NCBI GenBank assembly: GCA_037013495.1
Contig: CM072807.1
Span: 9,985,001 to 10,049,000, forward strand
Direction of reading: 5' to 3'
Source: Hippophae tibetana
Lineage: Eukaryota; Streptophyta; Magnoliopsida; Rosales; Elaeagnaceae
Length of the DNA: 64,000 bases
Shown piece by piece: positions 22,877 to 36,500 of the stretch. The translations under genes and the position numbers were made by a program. Positions within the stretch are counted from its first letter, which is position 1. The number at the start of each line of letters is the position of its first letter. Below the pieces are notes generated by a model. It had not been told where the DNA came from. It searched no databases and saw only the letters and a list, made by a program, of their open reading frames with translations.

Positions 22877-25800
22877 ATGGAGACATCGACATCATCTTCC
22901 TCCTCCTCAGCAACTCCTTCGATTGCGTTTTACGATTTTCTCGAGCGCATGCGAAACCCTACTTCTCTCGACCTTGTTCGATCAATCAAGAGGTTATCTT
23001 TCAATACCTATATATTTTTATGTTTTTTGCACATATTACCTACATATATATATATAATTATCATGTTTGTTATAATATTTCCTGAATTGGAGCGCTTGCT
23101 TCACTTCGTTATTTTCTTGTTGCTCCAGTTTGTATACCCCCCCCCCCCCCCTACCCCTTCTTTCCTCTCTTGTGGCACTTGCTAGTAATTAAATATATTA
23201 GGGATCCTTTGTAACTGTTTTGAACTAAAAGTACTTCCAAATGGGTAAAAATACTTTTAGGGGTATTTGATATCTTTGAGAGAAGTGCTTTTAAAATTTC
23301 AAGTTGCATTTATGCTTTTAAGAGAAGAGAAGTAAGTAATTTGATATGAACAGTTTTGGTTGCACAACCTAAAATAGTTACTATAGTTTTACTCAAAGCT
23401 AGTTGCAATAACTTTGTGTTCAAGACCTAGTGTTTATCTTGAAACACTTTTGAAAGAAGCACGACCAGAGTAGCCTTACATTTTGTTCAGCTCCTGTAAA
23501 ATTTATAGCTCTATCTTTTCAGATGGGAATAAGATTAAGTAACAAGAGGTTTGATCCTATTGGCTAACATGTTGGATGGAGTAGTCTAATTCCTTCTTAA
23601 CGCAAGAATCACCTCAAATCTAGTCAACGTGAGACTTTGTTTCCATGTACCCAACAATAACATTTCAGGATTTTTTTTCCTGCTTATTTAATTCTATTTT
23701 TCCTTTTATGTTTAAGAGGATTGAGAAACATGAATAAGATATATTTTTTTTGGTTTTCTCTATATAGCTTTATTGTATCATTCTCATTCTACTCACCCAA
23801 CCCTGAAAACGATGGCAAAAAAGTGCAAGAATTTTTCACCACCATGGAAGCAGCTATAAGGGATCATCCAGTATGGACAGGTGCCACCGATGAAGAAGTT
23901 GACTGTGCAATGGAGGTAATTATTTCACTTACCTCAAGGGATACAATTTGTTTGTACCTTGTGGTTTGCTAATTCGCCAATTATAAGATTCAAATTCTAT
24001 TGGAAGGGTTTAAGTTGTCTATCTATATTCACTGCAGGGCTTGGAGAAATATGTTATGACAAAATTGTTTTCCAGGACATTTTCTTCTTCTCAGGAGGAT
24101 GCAAAGATTGACCTTGAAATCTCAGAGAAAATAAGCATGTTACAGACTTTTTTAAAGCCTGAGCATTTAGATATTCCATCAGTTCTTCGCAATGAAGCTT
24201 CATGGCTGGTATGCATATTCACCTCACACTATAAGCTTTATTTTGGAAAGTATCAAATTGGTATGGAGTCTTTGATAATTAATTGCTTTTTTCATGCTTG
24301 CATATACGTCTAGAAAGTCATATACATGTAATTTATTGCTAGATAAACATTTTTCCCAAATTTGAACAGCAAGAATTTGAACATCAAATTTGAATAGATT
24401 GCCAGGTTAATAATTAAGCAATACTGGTTTAAGATCTGGGCTAAGATTCCCCCATTTGGCTATTCCTACCACCCCTTTCTTTGAAATTTGCTGATCCATT
24501 GCTTTCACGAAGTTCCACTTTGATCAGGATTCTGAGAACACAATTCCGGTTTCTTTTACAAGCTTCCATCCAATTTTACGATTTATCATCGATTTAGTGT
24601 GGCCATTTCTTTTAGCAAGCAGGGGATGGTTCATGGATTAGTTACAGTATTGATAATTTTGTTTTTCCTTTGAAGAAGTTAATACAACTTTTCCTTTCTT
24701 CCCAGCTTGCAGAGAAAGAATTGCAGAAATTAAATGCTTTTAGAACCCCTCGTGAAAAGCTTTTGTGTATTATTAACTGTTGCAAAGTCATCAATAATTT
24801 GTTGCTCAATGCATCAATATCAGAGGATCATATGCTAGGAGGGGCAGACGACTTTCTTCCTGTTCTTATATACGTTACAATCAAGGCAAGCTTCCCTTGG
24901 TAATAAGCCATTCTTGTTATCAATTATGGCCAATGTTTTATTGTAGCCACTTCATTTTGTCTGTCATTTACTTAACATTGCATTGAATGCTAAATTAAGA
25001 TATCTAACTTTTTAATGTTTGGCTCAATGAGTATGATCTCAGTATTATAGTTATAATGTTACATGTTAAACCTAACTATCAATTTTCTTGATATTTGTTG
25101 TCTCAATGCAAAGTTGTAATGCCTTGAGAATTCTTTTAACAGATTTACTGTCTTTGCCCCGCAGGCCAATCCTCCACAGCTGCATTCTAACCTCAGATTT
25201 ATCCAGTTATACCGAAGGCAAGCAAAACTTGTTTCAGAAGCAGCATATTATTTCACAAACCTGGTCTCAGCCAAAACATTTATTGTTGACTTGAATGCCA
25301 AATCTCTTTCTATGAATGAAATCGAATTTGAGGAAAGCATGCAAGCAGCGAGATTAACAATCAACTTGACAACAAAGGAACCTATGGGTGCATTTGGCCC
25401 TGTGATAACCTCACAAGCTTACATTGATCATGGCAATTCAGCAAGAATGCATGACAAGGGAACGGGTGGTAAGCTTCCAACTGTAAAGTTCTCTTTAGCA
25501 TAAAATTTTGTGTTTAATGGTAGTATTGTATCATCTGTTTGCTTCATATATACTGGCATGCATATGAATGAATATCTTAACAATGCATTGAAATTTGATA
25601 TCATAATGCATTGGGTAATTATGCACGATCTATAAATGAAACTATGGATTTTGGTTCTTTCCTTTCCTTTCTTCTCTCTATCTCCACGGTTGGAATTAAA
25701 ATTAGGTTCACTCAAACAACCACTGAATTTGTAACTGTTAAGATACCAGTTGATCTTCATTTAATTTCTAAAGTGCTAGTTGTTAGTTAAATACTCGGGA

Positions 25801-26138
25801 GAAATTTGAAATGCATGCATCCATAATACAGTATAACTAGTTGGTGTAAAAATGCACCAAACACAGATAATCTGCAGAGTCTGAAAATGAAAGTGACTAC
25901 AGGTGGGTCGAACTACCCTTACATGGAAGCTGAGGCTGGTGAACTTACGGTGAGGGATGTTGAGAAACTGCTAAGTTTGTACAAAGATGTTGTTTCGAAA
26001 TATACAAATTTAAGTAGAGTTGTTAGACATCATTCAGTTTTGAAGACAGTGACCCTTCCACCCCATTTAAAAGGCACTGAAATCTCAACAGTAGCATCGG
26101 AGGGCACCAGTGCAAATTCTGATAAAAAAAGAGAATGA
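22877..26138 (+). CDS. VPS9A: VPS9-domain Rab5-type GEF, VPS9A-like
   Basis: Six exons: 22877-22992, 23768-23915, 24038-24208, 24706-24885, 25165-25468 and 25867-26138, joining in frame to 396 aa. Land-plant VPS9A activates Rab5-type GTPases (ARA7, RHA1, ARA6) by GDP release, in endosomal and vacuolar traffic. After a Ser-rich start come FYDFLERMRNP and SFIVSFSF (residues ~18-46), then GLEKYVMTKLFSRTF (from residue 89) and the VPS9 core, with CCKVINNLLLNAS and GADDFLPVLIYVTIKANPP (residues 191-209). Asp193/194 and Tyr201 are the conserved catalytic-face residues of VPS9 domains. A later YPYMEAEAGELTVRDVEKLL block also matches plant VPS9A. Intron 4 is GC-AG (AAG/GCAAGC), the others GT-AG. The C-terminus stops soon after this block, making the protein about 120 residues shorter than Arabidopsis VPS9A (520 aa as I recall it). 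Family call firm; one-to-one orthology not shown. Confidence 0.88.
23137..23151. repeat. Poly-C tract, 15 bases
   Basis: Fifteen consecutive C in intron 1 of the VPS9A-like gene, in very AT-rich surroundings. It may be a real homopolymer, or its length may be imprecise through sequencing error. Confidence 0.85.
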
Positions 26139-29100
26139 AGGGGTAAATGCATATTTTTTGTATCTATTATATCATTTTTCAGCAGATCCATAATTCAATT
26201 GTTTTCCTGAGTGGAACTTTTCGTTTAATATATGCTAACTCCAATAGTTTTGACTAGACAAGTTGTTACTTGTTTGTACCAACTTGTATTGTAACAAAGA
26301 AGCTAATAAGATGAGAGTTTCAGGATACTGCAAACTACTGTTTTTGAGTATTTTATTTATTCCTTTCATTTTTTCTATATATATACACACACATGAGTAT
26401 ATAATACTTGGTTCTATTGCACTGTTATTATGTCAAACCAAACAAAGGTTAAACAAAAAATTGGCAAAATGGATTTTGGATGCAGGAGGAACAGTTTCCG
26501 TTTTCTCATGTCCTTCATGTTACGCCCAAACATGGTAAATAGGAGTCTTGTCTTCATATTATGAATGACTTCAGAAATTCAGTCACATTTTATACCATGC
26601 GTCTCCATTAAAAAAGGTTATTTTTTTATGAAATTACTTCATCTCTAACATTTGATTTATTATTATATTTTTTAGTCAGATATATCTTGTTTGACTTGAG
26701 TTCTTTAGTGAGTGATTGAGATCTTGCACTCGTATCAGCACTCAAATACAAATACCCATACAATCTCTGACCCAAAAAAAAAATCATACATGCTCTTGAA
26801 AAACACACGTTAGGGTGTCTCCATGAAAGAACTGAATCAAAATTGGACTTGGGTAAAATAAAGAAGGAAAAAGCTTCTCAATTGTCAACCATTGTACCAA
26901 TTCTGCATTATGATTAAGAAATATTTAGCACTTGCAAGCAAGTGGGATGGGAGGTCTTAAAGTTAATACAACAAACAATAATAAGTTGGAGCATATGGGC
27001 CTAGGAAAGAAGAAACGCTTGTTTCGTGATTAGTTATTTAGTTAAAGAACTCTGAAAGTGACAATAATATAATGTGATGTAATGCAAAAGAGTAATTTTA
27101 TCTGTAGTAATGGCATGAAATACACTAACATGTTAATTTTATATTGGTTATCAAATACAAGTTTTGATGAGAACTATAAATATTTATAAATCATAAAGTT
27201 TATTTATAAATGGGAATGAGTGAGTATACAATTTTAGTGAAAATATATAGTTTTTTTTAATGAAAATGCTAAATGTCTATAATCCCAATCCATGTGATAA
27301 ATTTTTATTGGCCTCCTGAGTTGTGATGGTCCACACTTTTCAACTTAACCCACGTTTCATATTATTACACATTAATTATTTTTGAGGATCTCAATTTGAG
27401 AGATATATCATTACTCATAGATAATATAAGAAGTTGTAATTAATCGAGATCAAGTTGCTATAATGTTTTTAAATATTTTAAAGATCTTTTGTAAGAATTT
27501 AGTGGTCCAATAACTAAGACACATAAAATGAGGATAAATAAAATTTTACAAAACTTGATAATGGAATTGTAATACAAAGAGGTTGTGTTAGAAGAATCAA
27601 AAACTAAATTCGAAGATTTTAAAGTTTCACCAATTATATTCTATTAGCTTTTTTTTACAAAAGATATATTTTGAAGATTAAGTATGGGGCAAAGATTGAT
27701 TTAGAAAGCGATTTTTTTGTTTTATTAAATTATGGATCTTTTATGTTTAACAATTTTTATTTTATGTCTTTTATTTTTTAGGTTGTATTAGGTATAATCT
27801 ATAACTAAATAAGTTCATTAAGTCTATTTCATCTAATTTTTTTTTAAGATTTTTTGCTTATAAAGAAAAAATTATGTAATTTGGAGATAAGAACGAATAT
27901 CATTAATGAAAAATATATTTCAGAAAACTCTTACTTTGACTTTTTATGTTTTTGATTGAATGATTGGATTCAACTTATCAAAGAAGTAATTATACTTTGT
28001 GGTGTCTTAATATCGAGGTTTTAAAAATTTTGTTTCTTTAATATTATAATCTGATTATTTTTAACACGTTTTTAATAAATTAATCGTTATTGTTTCTTTA
28101 AATTCGTGGATTGTTAAGATTGTTTGCTTAAATGATTCACTTAGTAACCAAATAACTTATCAATAGTAACTCTTCAAAACTTAGGGGTCTTAGTTATCAC
28201 TAACAACTTTATATTCCATGATAAAAATAAAAACAAAAAACATTTATACCTTTTGGGTGCTAGCAAAACTGCACCAAATACGACATTTCTTTTTCACTCC
28301 GCAAATCAAGAAAATTAAGAAAGACGCCCTATAAAGTAGCTAGGCTTAGAAACGCACTAGTCAAAGGGGCTTTAGAAGAAAATACTAGAAATTGACTTTT
28401 TGTGGTTGATTTATGGACAGTAGAATTATGTAATGGAAACTATTCAAATACAGTATTGGTGCTAGGTTCCCATATTTTCCCCTTGTTTTGCTTAAGTTTT
28501 TAAGCAAAAAATTATCATGCTAGGAGTGTTAATTATCTGTTAACTAAACCTTCGTTCTATATCCTGTGCAGAATGTAAGCTTTTTATTTTATTTTTTTAA
28601 AGCTTATTAGCAGGGGCTCTGTGGAACTTGTAGAAGATTCAAGTGGGGCACTATCTTCTCTCATTTATTAATAAATAAAATTTTAATTATAATATTATAA
28701 ATTGTATTTAAATTCATGCATAAAATAAAACTGTATTCATTTAAGTTTTTATTATAAATTTAATAATTTGAATATATTAAATTCAAATGAGATATATATA
28801 ATATATTTATTCAACTAGAAGTAACAAATTACTAGAATAATATTTTTTAGTAGATTTTCTAGTGTTATTAGAGTGCTCCTAGATAAGTCACTGCTTATGA
28901 GTCTAGTAATATTTTTTAGTAGATTTTATAATTTGTATTAGGAAAATGAGACATTTATTCATTTTATATATAGAATCTCTTTAAAATTGTAAAAAATATC
29001 TTTTAAGTTTGAAAAATAGGCAAATATACCCATTTTATTATTGTTTTATTATAATATTTTATCTTAAATTTCATAATTTTTATTGATTTTATTATAAATA

Positions 29101-29447
29101 ACTCATTGAAAAATTAAGAAATAATGAAAAAAAGGATATAGTTGTTATTTTCAAACTTATGAAGTTTTTTTGCTGCTTCAAAAAACTTGAAGGCATCTAT
29201 TTATAATTAATTCAAAAATAAATTATTTACTCATAGATGGATCATACTAGAAAACAAGAAAAGTGAATATGTACATTAGGAACACTGATTAAAGAGCTTG
29301 GTAAATAAAAGTATCATAATACAATATATATACAAACATTTTTTTGCTAAACAATTATTATATGATCGAAACACACTAAGTATTATTTGATTTAAAAAAA
29401 AAAGATGGTTAAGAAAAGAATGAAAAGAGGGAGAGCAGGAAAGATAT
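26139..29447. other. Intergenic DNA between the VPS9A-like and NPF genes
   Basis: The two genes converge here, so both 3' untranslated regions lie in it (probably to about 26400 on the left and down to about 29280 on the right). The rest is AT-rich. The open frame at 26263-26538 has no family resemblance and does not extend the VPS9 homology. A short direct repeat AGTAATATTTTTTAGTAGAT lies near 28835 and 28903. Confidence 0.55.
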
Positions 29448-32400
29448 TCAAGGAATAGTATTGTCTCCACCAAGAAACTTCAAAGGGTTATCCAAGTTGA
29501 CCTTATCGTGGTTTTCTAGTTCTCTTACATATGATGATGAGAAAGAGCACTCTTTTGGTGGAGAGTACCATTTAGACCAAAAAAGATAATTGAAGAAGTT
29601 GACTAGACTTAGAGCAGCTAGTAACCAATAGAAAAGGTCAAGCTTATCATTGTTTAGATCATTATCACTAAGCCAACCACCTGATCTAGAAGAAGAAGTG
29701 AGTTTATTAACCAAAGAAACAAGTAGAGAACTGAAATAGAAACCAAAAGAGTAAGAGCAATATGTCAAGGCAGTGAGGAAAGATTGCATGCCTTGTAAGG
29801 ATTGAGTATAGAAAAACTCAATAAGTCCCACTGCTGTGAACATTTCTGAGATACCAAAGATAAGAAATTGTGGGGCAATCCAAAATATTGAAAGAGTAGT
29901 CTCATAATTTCTTCTCTTTTTCTCAACAAGTGCAGCTGAAACCATAGAGAAAGTAGCAATAAATAGTCCAATTCCAACCCTTTGAAGAGGTGTAATTCCA
30001 GAGACATTTCCTGTGATTTTTCTAGCAATTGGAACAAAACCAATTTCATAAAGAGGAACAACAAAGATTAACATTATGTAAGGGATGGCTTGTAATGAAG
30101 CTGGAGGTATATGAAAGGTTTTGGTGATTTTGGTGTTCATGACACTTCCTTGTTGAACAGAGAATGTTTGTAGTTGAGCTAAGATTGTATTGAAGATTAT
30201 GGTACAAGCAAATATTGGTATCACTGAGATTATCATCTTTACTTGCTCCACTTGGGCTATACTACATAATCTCCACGGGCTTTCACTTCTTTGGCTTCCT
30301 TCTTCAATTCTTATACAGGCCTTATCCAGAAATCTGCACTTTCATATGTTTAGATATTACTACCAACACTTTGTTAAGTTTTGTAGAGTCTATCAACACC
30401 AAAATCTTAACTGAGTTGGTCGTGTATACATAACACTTGTAAATTCTACTATAAAATTAATCACAAACAAATTAGTGTATAACTCTTATCATTTTTACCT
30501 TTTTATATTCTTAAAATGTCAACACTAAAACCATTCAAATAAAAAATTAAGAAGAAAAAAATAAAATAAAATGAAAGTTTAGCATAGATAACATATGTTT
30601 CTTTTTAGGTGATACCCATATTTCATTAGATATGTAATCAGAGCACTTAGATCCACTAATTATTTTTATGAACAGTTGAATACACTTGTTTGAATAAGTG
30701 ATACTACAAGAATAAATTATCATTTTTTTATATATTTTTAATTTAAATAAAAAAATTCATTAATTATCCATGCTAAAAATTGCTTTGTATATGTAGTTAA
30801 ATTTTTTTAAAAACACAAATATCTAAGTGCACTCTTTTGTTCATGTATCGACCCATTTTTGAAAATAATTGGATTAAATTATTCACAAAAATAACTAACG
30901 AAATTATAAAAATAATACTTCTAAAATTTGTACAACAATAAAAATAGTAGCTCAATAACATTAAAAATATTTTAATTAGATTGTTTTTAACATTGAACGG
31001 ATTTAAATAATTTAAATTAAATTTAAAGTGTATCTAATTGAATGAAGTTTAAAATAAAATTATGTGTTAGATTTTAATAATAGTAAAATGTATTAAGTTT
31101 TTTTAACACAAAAATATGTTATTTTTATAATTATAAGTTTTAAAGGTATTATTTTTATTATTATTTTAAATAATTATTAGTCTTTTAAGTCTTTTAAGTA
31201 ATATTTTTTTCTTTTAAAGATTCATGTGATCATACAAGAGAATGGCGGAAAAAAACACGTTTTTCGTTTTGTATTCTATAAATATTGATTAATAAACTAA
31301 AAGCAACTACCTTTTTTCTTCTTTCGGAACAACATGGAAGAATACCATCATACCAATCTACACGGATTGGCAGTTTGGTTGCTTTAATAGCTTTAGACAT
31401 TGCAAAAGATTTTAATATTTTTTTATTTTATTTTTATATCCTTATTTTCCATTGGCTAATTAAAGAAATATATTCATCAATTTTTCTACTACCCACCTGA
31501 ACTTATCAGTGTGGAGGAGAGTACTGACGCCATTTGACATAGCAGATGGACGATTTTGCACATAATTGTTTTGGTTTCCTTGCATTTCTGTATTTGAAGG
31601 GCATATTTGTCTTCTCTTTGAAAATGCAGCAACAAATACCTACTCAGGTTTAATTTAGAAAAACAACAACAATAATAATAAAATGAGTCAAAATAGAATA
31701 AATAAAATATTAGCTAAACAACGCCTATTACAATCCTCAAACTTTTATCAATTTTATATTTTGATCTCCATGCATTTTTTTCCTTTAAATTTGATCCCTA
31801 ATATTTTAATTTTCATAAACTTGTTGTAAAAGGGAATAAATGTATTAAATTTAAAAAGTTAAGAATAAATAATAATAATAAAAAAACATAATTTTAGCGT
31901 GTTAAATTTGAAGAAAAAATAATTAAAGAATAAAGTGTAGAATTAATAAAAGTTAGAAAAAAGTCTATTTTTCTAAGAGTAGTGGGTTAAATTACTTGTG
32001 CAATTGGAGTGAAAATGCTTCCACAAGGTGGTTTATTCCTATAAAAAGCAGCACCAGAAATCAAACAGACTAAACCCAAAACCATAGCAGCAGCCGAGAC
32101 ACCAAAGCCAACATCCATACCAGAGTGAGTTTGTACCCAAACCAGAACAGTTAATGCAATAAGCTCTCCCATACAAAATGCAAAATAGGCACAATTAAAG
32201 TATGTGGAGAGCTTTTTGCTAGATTGCTTATTAGACTGATCTTGCTTTGTAAACTGGTCAGCCCCATGTGAAATTATATTAGGTTTTAGGCATCCACTTC
32301 CTAAAGCAACCAAGTAGAGTGCTATAAAGAATATCAAAGCCTTATAACCCTTTGCTTGAGAACAGTGTTGTTCTGTTATCATATTACAATTTGGTGGTCT

Positions 32401-33380
32401 TAATTGTGGTAGATGAGCTTGTATTGATAGTAATATGAAACCCTGCAGTTTTAGTTCAATTCAAATGTTAAATCATGAATGCTCCATCATTGTTTATCAA
32501 TTAAAAGAAAGAAAGATAAAAACAAAGAAAGACATACACAGAGCTCAACAAAGCCAAATATGAACATGGTCCAAAAGCTACCAAGATAAGAATCAGAGAG
32601 AAAGCCACCAAATAAAGAAAGAAGGAAAACTGTTCCAATGAAATTGGTGACTATGTTGGCAGATTTGGACAAAGGAAAGTGCATATCATTTAAAACATAT
32701 GTAATCAGATTGTTCCCCACAGCAGCTATTGCCATCATTTCAAATCCTTGGAGACCTGTAACACCCACCAACATCACTATCAAACATTTATTTCTTCTTT
32801 TAAACAAACACTTGGTACTCTTTCACTATTGAAATACGGATAATATCATGCATCATAATTAAGAATTACTTCTAGATTACATATTATATTAAACCAAATT
32901 TAAAAGAGTCTGAGCTAGTTAGAGTTAAAAAAATAAAAAGTAATAAGCTAAGTTAATATTATACTATTTTATAATTGAAGTAGTGAGAATTTCGCAATAA
33001 ATATTCGATAAAGTTGTGAGAAGGAAGTGTCTCACAAGAAAATGAAAAAAAATGAATTTACATAGATGTGTATTCATATTTTACCTGAAAATATAACCAA
33101 AATTTTATCATTATATAGCAATATATCAAAACATATTGTGAATTTTCATATGTATAATTCAAATTAGATAGTGAATATTGGTATAATTGAAACATATAAC
33201 ATGATATATAATGAAGAAGTTGGGAAATTAACGGGTACCAAGAACAAAAACAGCAGCAGTCATTCCACCACTTTTGTTCTTATTACAGGGTTTACATCTC
33301 CAATCAACAGACATCTCTTCTATTAAATCCTCTCTTATCAAGTTGTGTTTATCCTTCTCCTCTTCCTTCCTATTTTCCAT
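29448..33380 (-). CDS. NPF4.3: NRT1/PTR family transporter, NPF4.3/4.4-like
   Basis: Five exons on the minus strand: 33380-33239, 32755-32538, 32442-31996, 31639-31497 and 30333-29448, all GT-AG and in frame, giving 611 aa, normal for the family. NPF proteins are 12-helix, proton-coupled plasma-membrane or tonoplast carriers of nitrate, peptides or hormones; NPF4 members include ABA/GA importers. Signatures: GGMTAAVFVLGLQGFEMMAI (helix 1), FPLSKSANIVTNFIGTVFLL, GGFLSDSYLGSFW, ALYLVALGSGCLKPNIISHG (the PTR2 motif region), KLSTYFNCAYFAFCMGELIA, FLDKACIRIEE in the central loop, ILAQLQTFSVQQGSVMNTKI, FHIPPASLQAIPYIMLIFVV, FLIFGISEMFTAVGLIEFFY and LDLFYWLLAALSLVNFFNYL. The usual ExxER proton-coupling motif of helix 1 reads QGFEM (residues 50-54). 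The symbol is by resemblance; substrate unknown. Confidence 0.9.
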
Positions 33381-33508
33381 CTGATCTATAATATCTGATG
33401 TATTGTTTCTGTTTTGTTATGTCCTGATCAGTTTCTTTTGGGGAAACAAGAGTTTCTTTTGTAAGTTTGAGAAACTAGTTAGATATGACAATGAGCTGGT
33501 TAGTCCTT

Positions 33509-33519
33509 GTATATATAGA
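33509..33519 (-). promoter_or_regulatory. TATA box of the NPF gene
   Basis: Read on the minus strand this is CTATATATAC, about 130 bp upstream of the ATG at 33380. It predicts a transcript start near 33480 and a leader of about 100 bases. Confidence 0.45.
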
Positions 33520-33559
33520 CAATGAGGGTTCATATGTATTGAGTAGTGTTTGGACTCTT

Positions 33560-36500
33560 CGAAAAGTTGACTATGTAGTAGTGGCATACATGGCCCATTA
33601 ATTATGGCTCATTATCTATCAGAAATAAACTAAGTTAAGTCAGTCAGCTCTCTCTCAAAATCAGTTGGGATAATTGGCTACAATAATTCCTTATGCTATT
33701 CCAGTCCATTCCATTCCATTCCAGTCCAGTCCAGTCCACTTCGACCAAATCCGCCAAGAGCCAATTTATCTTCCTTGACTCCATGTCGGTTATCAGATAT
33801 ATATGCATCCGGAGTCCAACTTGTAAATTTAAAAAAATTAAAATATGGGACGGATAAATAATTATATAACTTTTTTTTATTATGTAATACATTTGTATAA
33901 TTCTTTTTTTGAAGTATTAGATAAAGTTTAAATTATTATTAGATATAATTGTTAGAATATTATTTGTACTTTTGATTATGTGTTTGTTTCAAATGAATTT
34001 TTCTTAATAATATATATGTAAAAATGTCATTATTTATAGTTATTAAGATGAAAAGAGTGCAAGTATACTCTTATATATTTTCTTACTCTTTTCTCTATTC
34101 TGAAAAACTTTAGCCGGTCTCTTCCTTTAATTATTTTGTTATTTCTTATTTTCTATTTTCACTTAAAGAAAATTTCTCTATTTATTTTTTTATTTTAAAT
34201 AAATATCATAATAATTATTCTATAATTTTTTAATTTTAAGTAGATTCAGATATAATTTCATAATTTGTTCACTTAAATTTGATTTTTGGTGATGTTAAAC
34301 ATGTTTTATAAAGTTTTTCCAAGATCTAATATTATTATTTAAAGTTTCATTACATTTTTAAAATTAAAGAACTCAAAATATAAAAATTCAATTTTTTTTT
34401 AAAAATTTATCATATTATCAATTAAAAGAACCAAACTTAAACCTGGAGAAAGAACTAAAGAATAATACTTGAAAATATTTACTATTTAAACTACATATAT
34501 ATTGTTATGATTTTTATGATAATTTTGATAATTTAATATATATTTTTTAATTTTTTGATTTAAATGTGTATTTTTATTTTGAATCAATCACTCTTATTTT
34601 TCTAAAAAAGAATAGAAAAAGAGGACTCTCAACGTTAAAATTCAAATTAATATATTATGCTGAGTCCATATGGAAACCAATTAAGATTTGATAAGTCCTG
34701 TAATAACATACCAAATCCCAAATTGATTTTTGTTTTAAGTCAGAGCCAAAATTGCACATTGAATCACAGGTTAGTCTTGTGAATTTTTAAAACGAATTAA
34801 TGATGCAACACCACCTTCCTTTTCCACCTCTACTTTTTTTTTTTTAATACTCGCATTACAGTAGTCTTACTCGCGAGTACGATACATATTCTACATTCGT
34901 ATCAATGTCGCGGAGAAGTTGTGCTGAAAACCTTGTTTAGAGATAAAATTTAATGTAATATGTATGAAATTATATGTATAAAATAATTTAGTGTTTCCTA
35001 AATTTTAATACCGTATGATCTACTTATTTTATATTGTTTTATTTTTACTCTAAAAAATATATATATCGTTTTTCTTACGACCTATAATAACGTATCTTTC
35101 TGTAAAAAAATATATTCTTCTTAAAAATATATATTATTTTATGTTGTATGAAGAAATATATATTATTAAGAAAAATTAAAAATGAAATTTTATATATAAA
35201 GGAAATTTATTTCATACAATTATATCTTTTTATATTTTTATACTTAAAAATTAATATAAATTCAATAACTTAAACATATTTATACTAAAAGGAGTTACAT
35301 ATAATATTTTTTTGGTTTTATTATTTGTGTAAGCTTTAGAAGGTTTTGTCTATTTTCACAAATTTATTTTATCCATGTATTAAATTATTATAAATATTTG
35401 TTAATGAATACTCTATTATGTAGTGTACTATTATGTAGTGTACTAAAAATTGATGTTTTCTTTCTTTTATTAAATATCATCTTTCGAATTCATAATATAA
35501 ATTTAACATTTGGTTTAAGTTTTTATTATGAATATTAAGAGCAAATATATGCTATGAATTTTAGTTTATGGTATCCCAAATTATCATGTATTATTCCTAG
35601 TTAAGCATATTTCTTGTTTATTATTCTATTATCTAGCAATGTTATTTTTATTAGTGTATCTATTTATTCTCTAAAATGAATTTGTATTAATATCCGGATT
35701 CTTTCTAAATGAGTGTATCCAATTTTTTTCTTTATTTTTTTGTGGGATTTTTGATAGTTTATTCATTATAGTTTCTTTATCAATTAATGATACATTGTAC
35801 ATTCTTTTTACATCTATAATATTAATGTTCATTTCTTTATTATTTATTTCATAACAAATTATGTCTTTTTTTGGGAATAATTTCCTTAACGATGAAAATG
35901 ATAGATCTTTAAATCTATTTCTTTTTTTAAGATTTAATTTTATTGTTTGATTTTTTTTAAATTTTTTTACTAATTACTATTTTCTGTGAAAAATATCTTG
36001 AGATTCTACTATTTTTTATTTCTTAAAACTTTTTTATTTTCTATTATTTCTTCTTTCATTTTTATTTATAAAATGTTATTATTTATTTTCGTTAAATTTA
36101 ATTTTTGTTATGTTTGAGAAGTATTTTTGAATTTTTTTAAAACGTTAAGAGTATTTTTGAACATACCTCAAAGTTTGTAGATATTTTTAATGTTATTTCA
36201 ATAAAAACACATAAAATATTTATTTTTTAACGTTAACTATATTTTAATATTATTAATTTTAAATGAAATTATCATTAATTTTTTTTAATATTCGCGCTCA
36301 CTATTCTTATTAATATTTTGACGTAGGGGATAAAGGATAACATGTGTTGTAGAAAGTGGAAAGCATACATAAAAAAGCCATTTGATTTTGCGGGGAAGTG
36401 GGGGTAATGTAATGAATTGACGTGGTCTATGGTTTTGAATTTGTCAAAGAGTCTCTTGGAACTGTTTCTTCGGTTGGATACAACTGTACCCAAATCTCTT

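Noticed and set aside
22858..23085. Open frame overlapping exon 1 of the VPS9A-like gene
   Set aside because: It begins at a TTG, runs in another frame and into intron 1, and has no homology.
26263..26538. Possible extra C-terminal exon of the VPS9A-like gene
   Set aside because: The frame shows no similarity to VPS9A C-termini and no in-frame donor precedes the stop at 26136-26138.
33644..33892. Minus-strand open frame with a Trp/Asn/Gly-rich segment
   Set aside because: The segment is a CCATT/CCAGT microsatellite; no family resemblance elsewhere.
36275..36493. Minus-strand open frame in a less AT-rich patch
   Set aside because: Could be an exon remnant, but I see no splice partners or family match, so it is not called.
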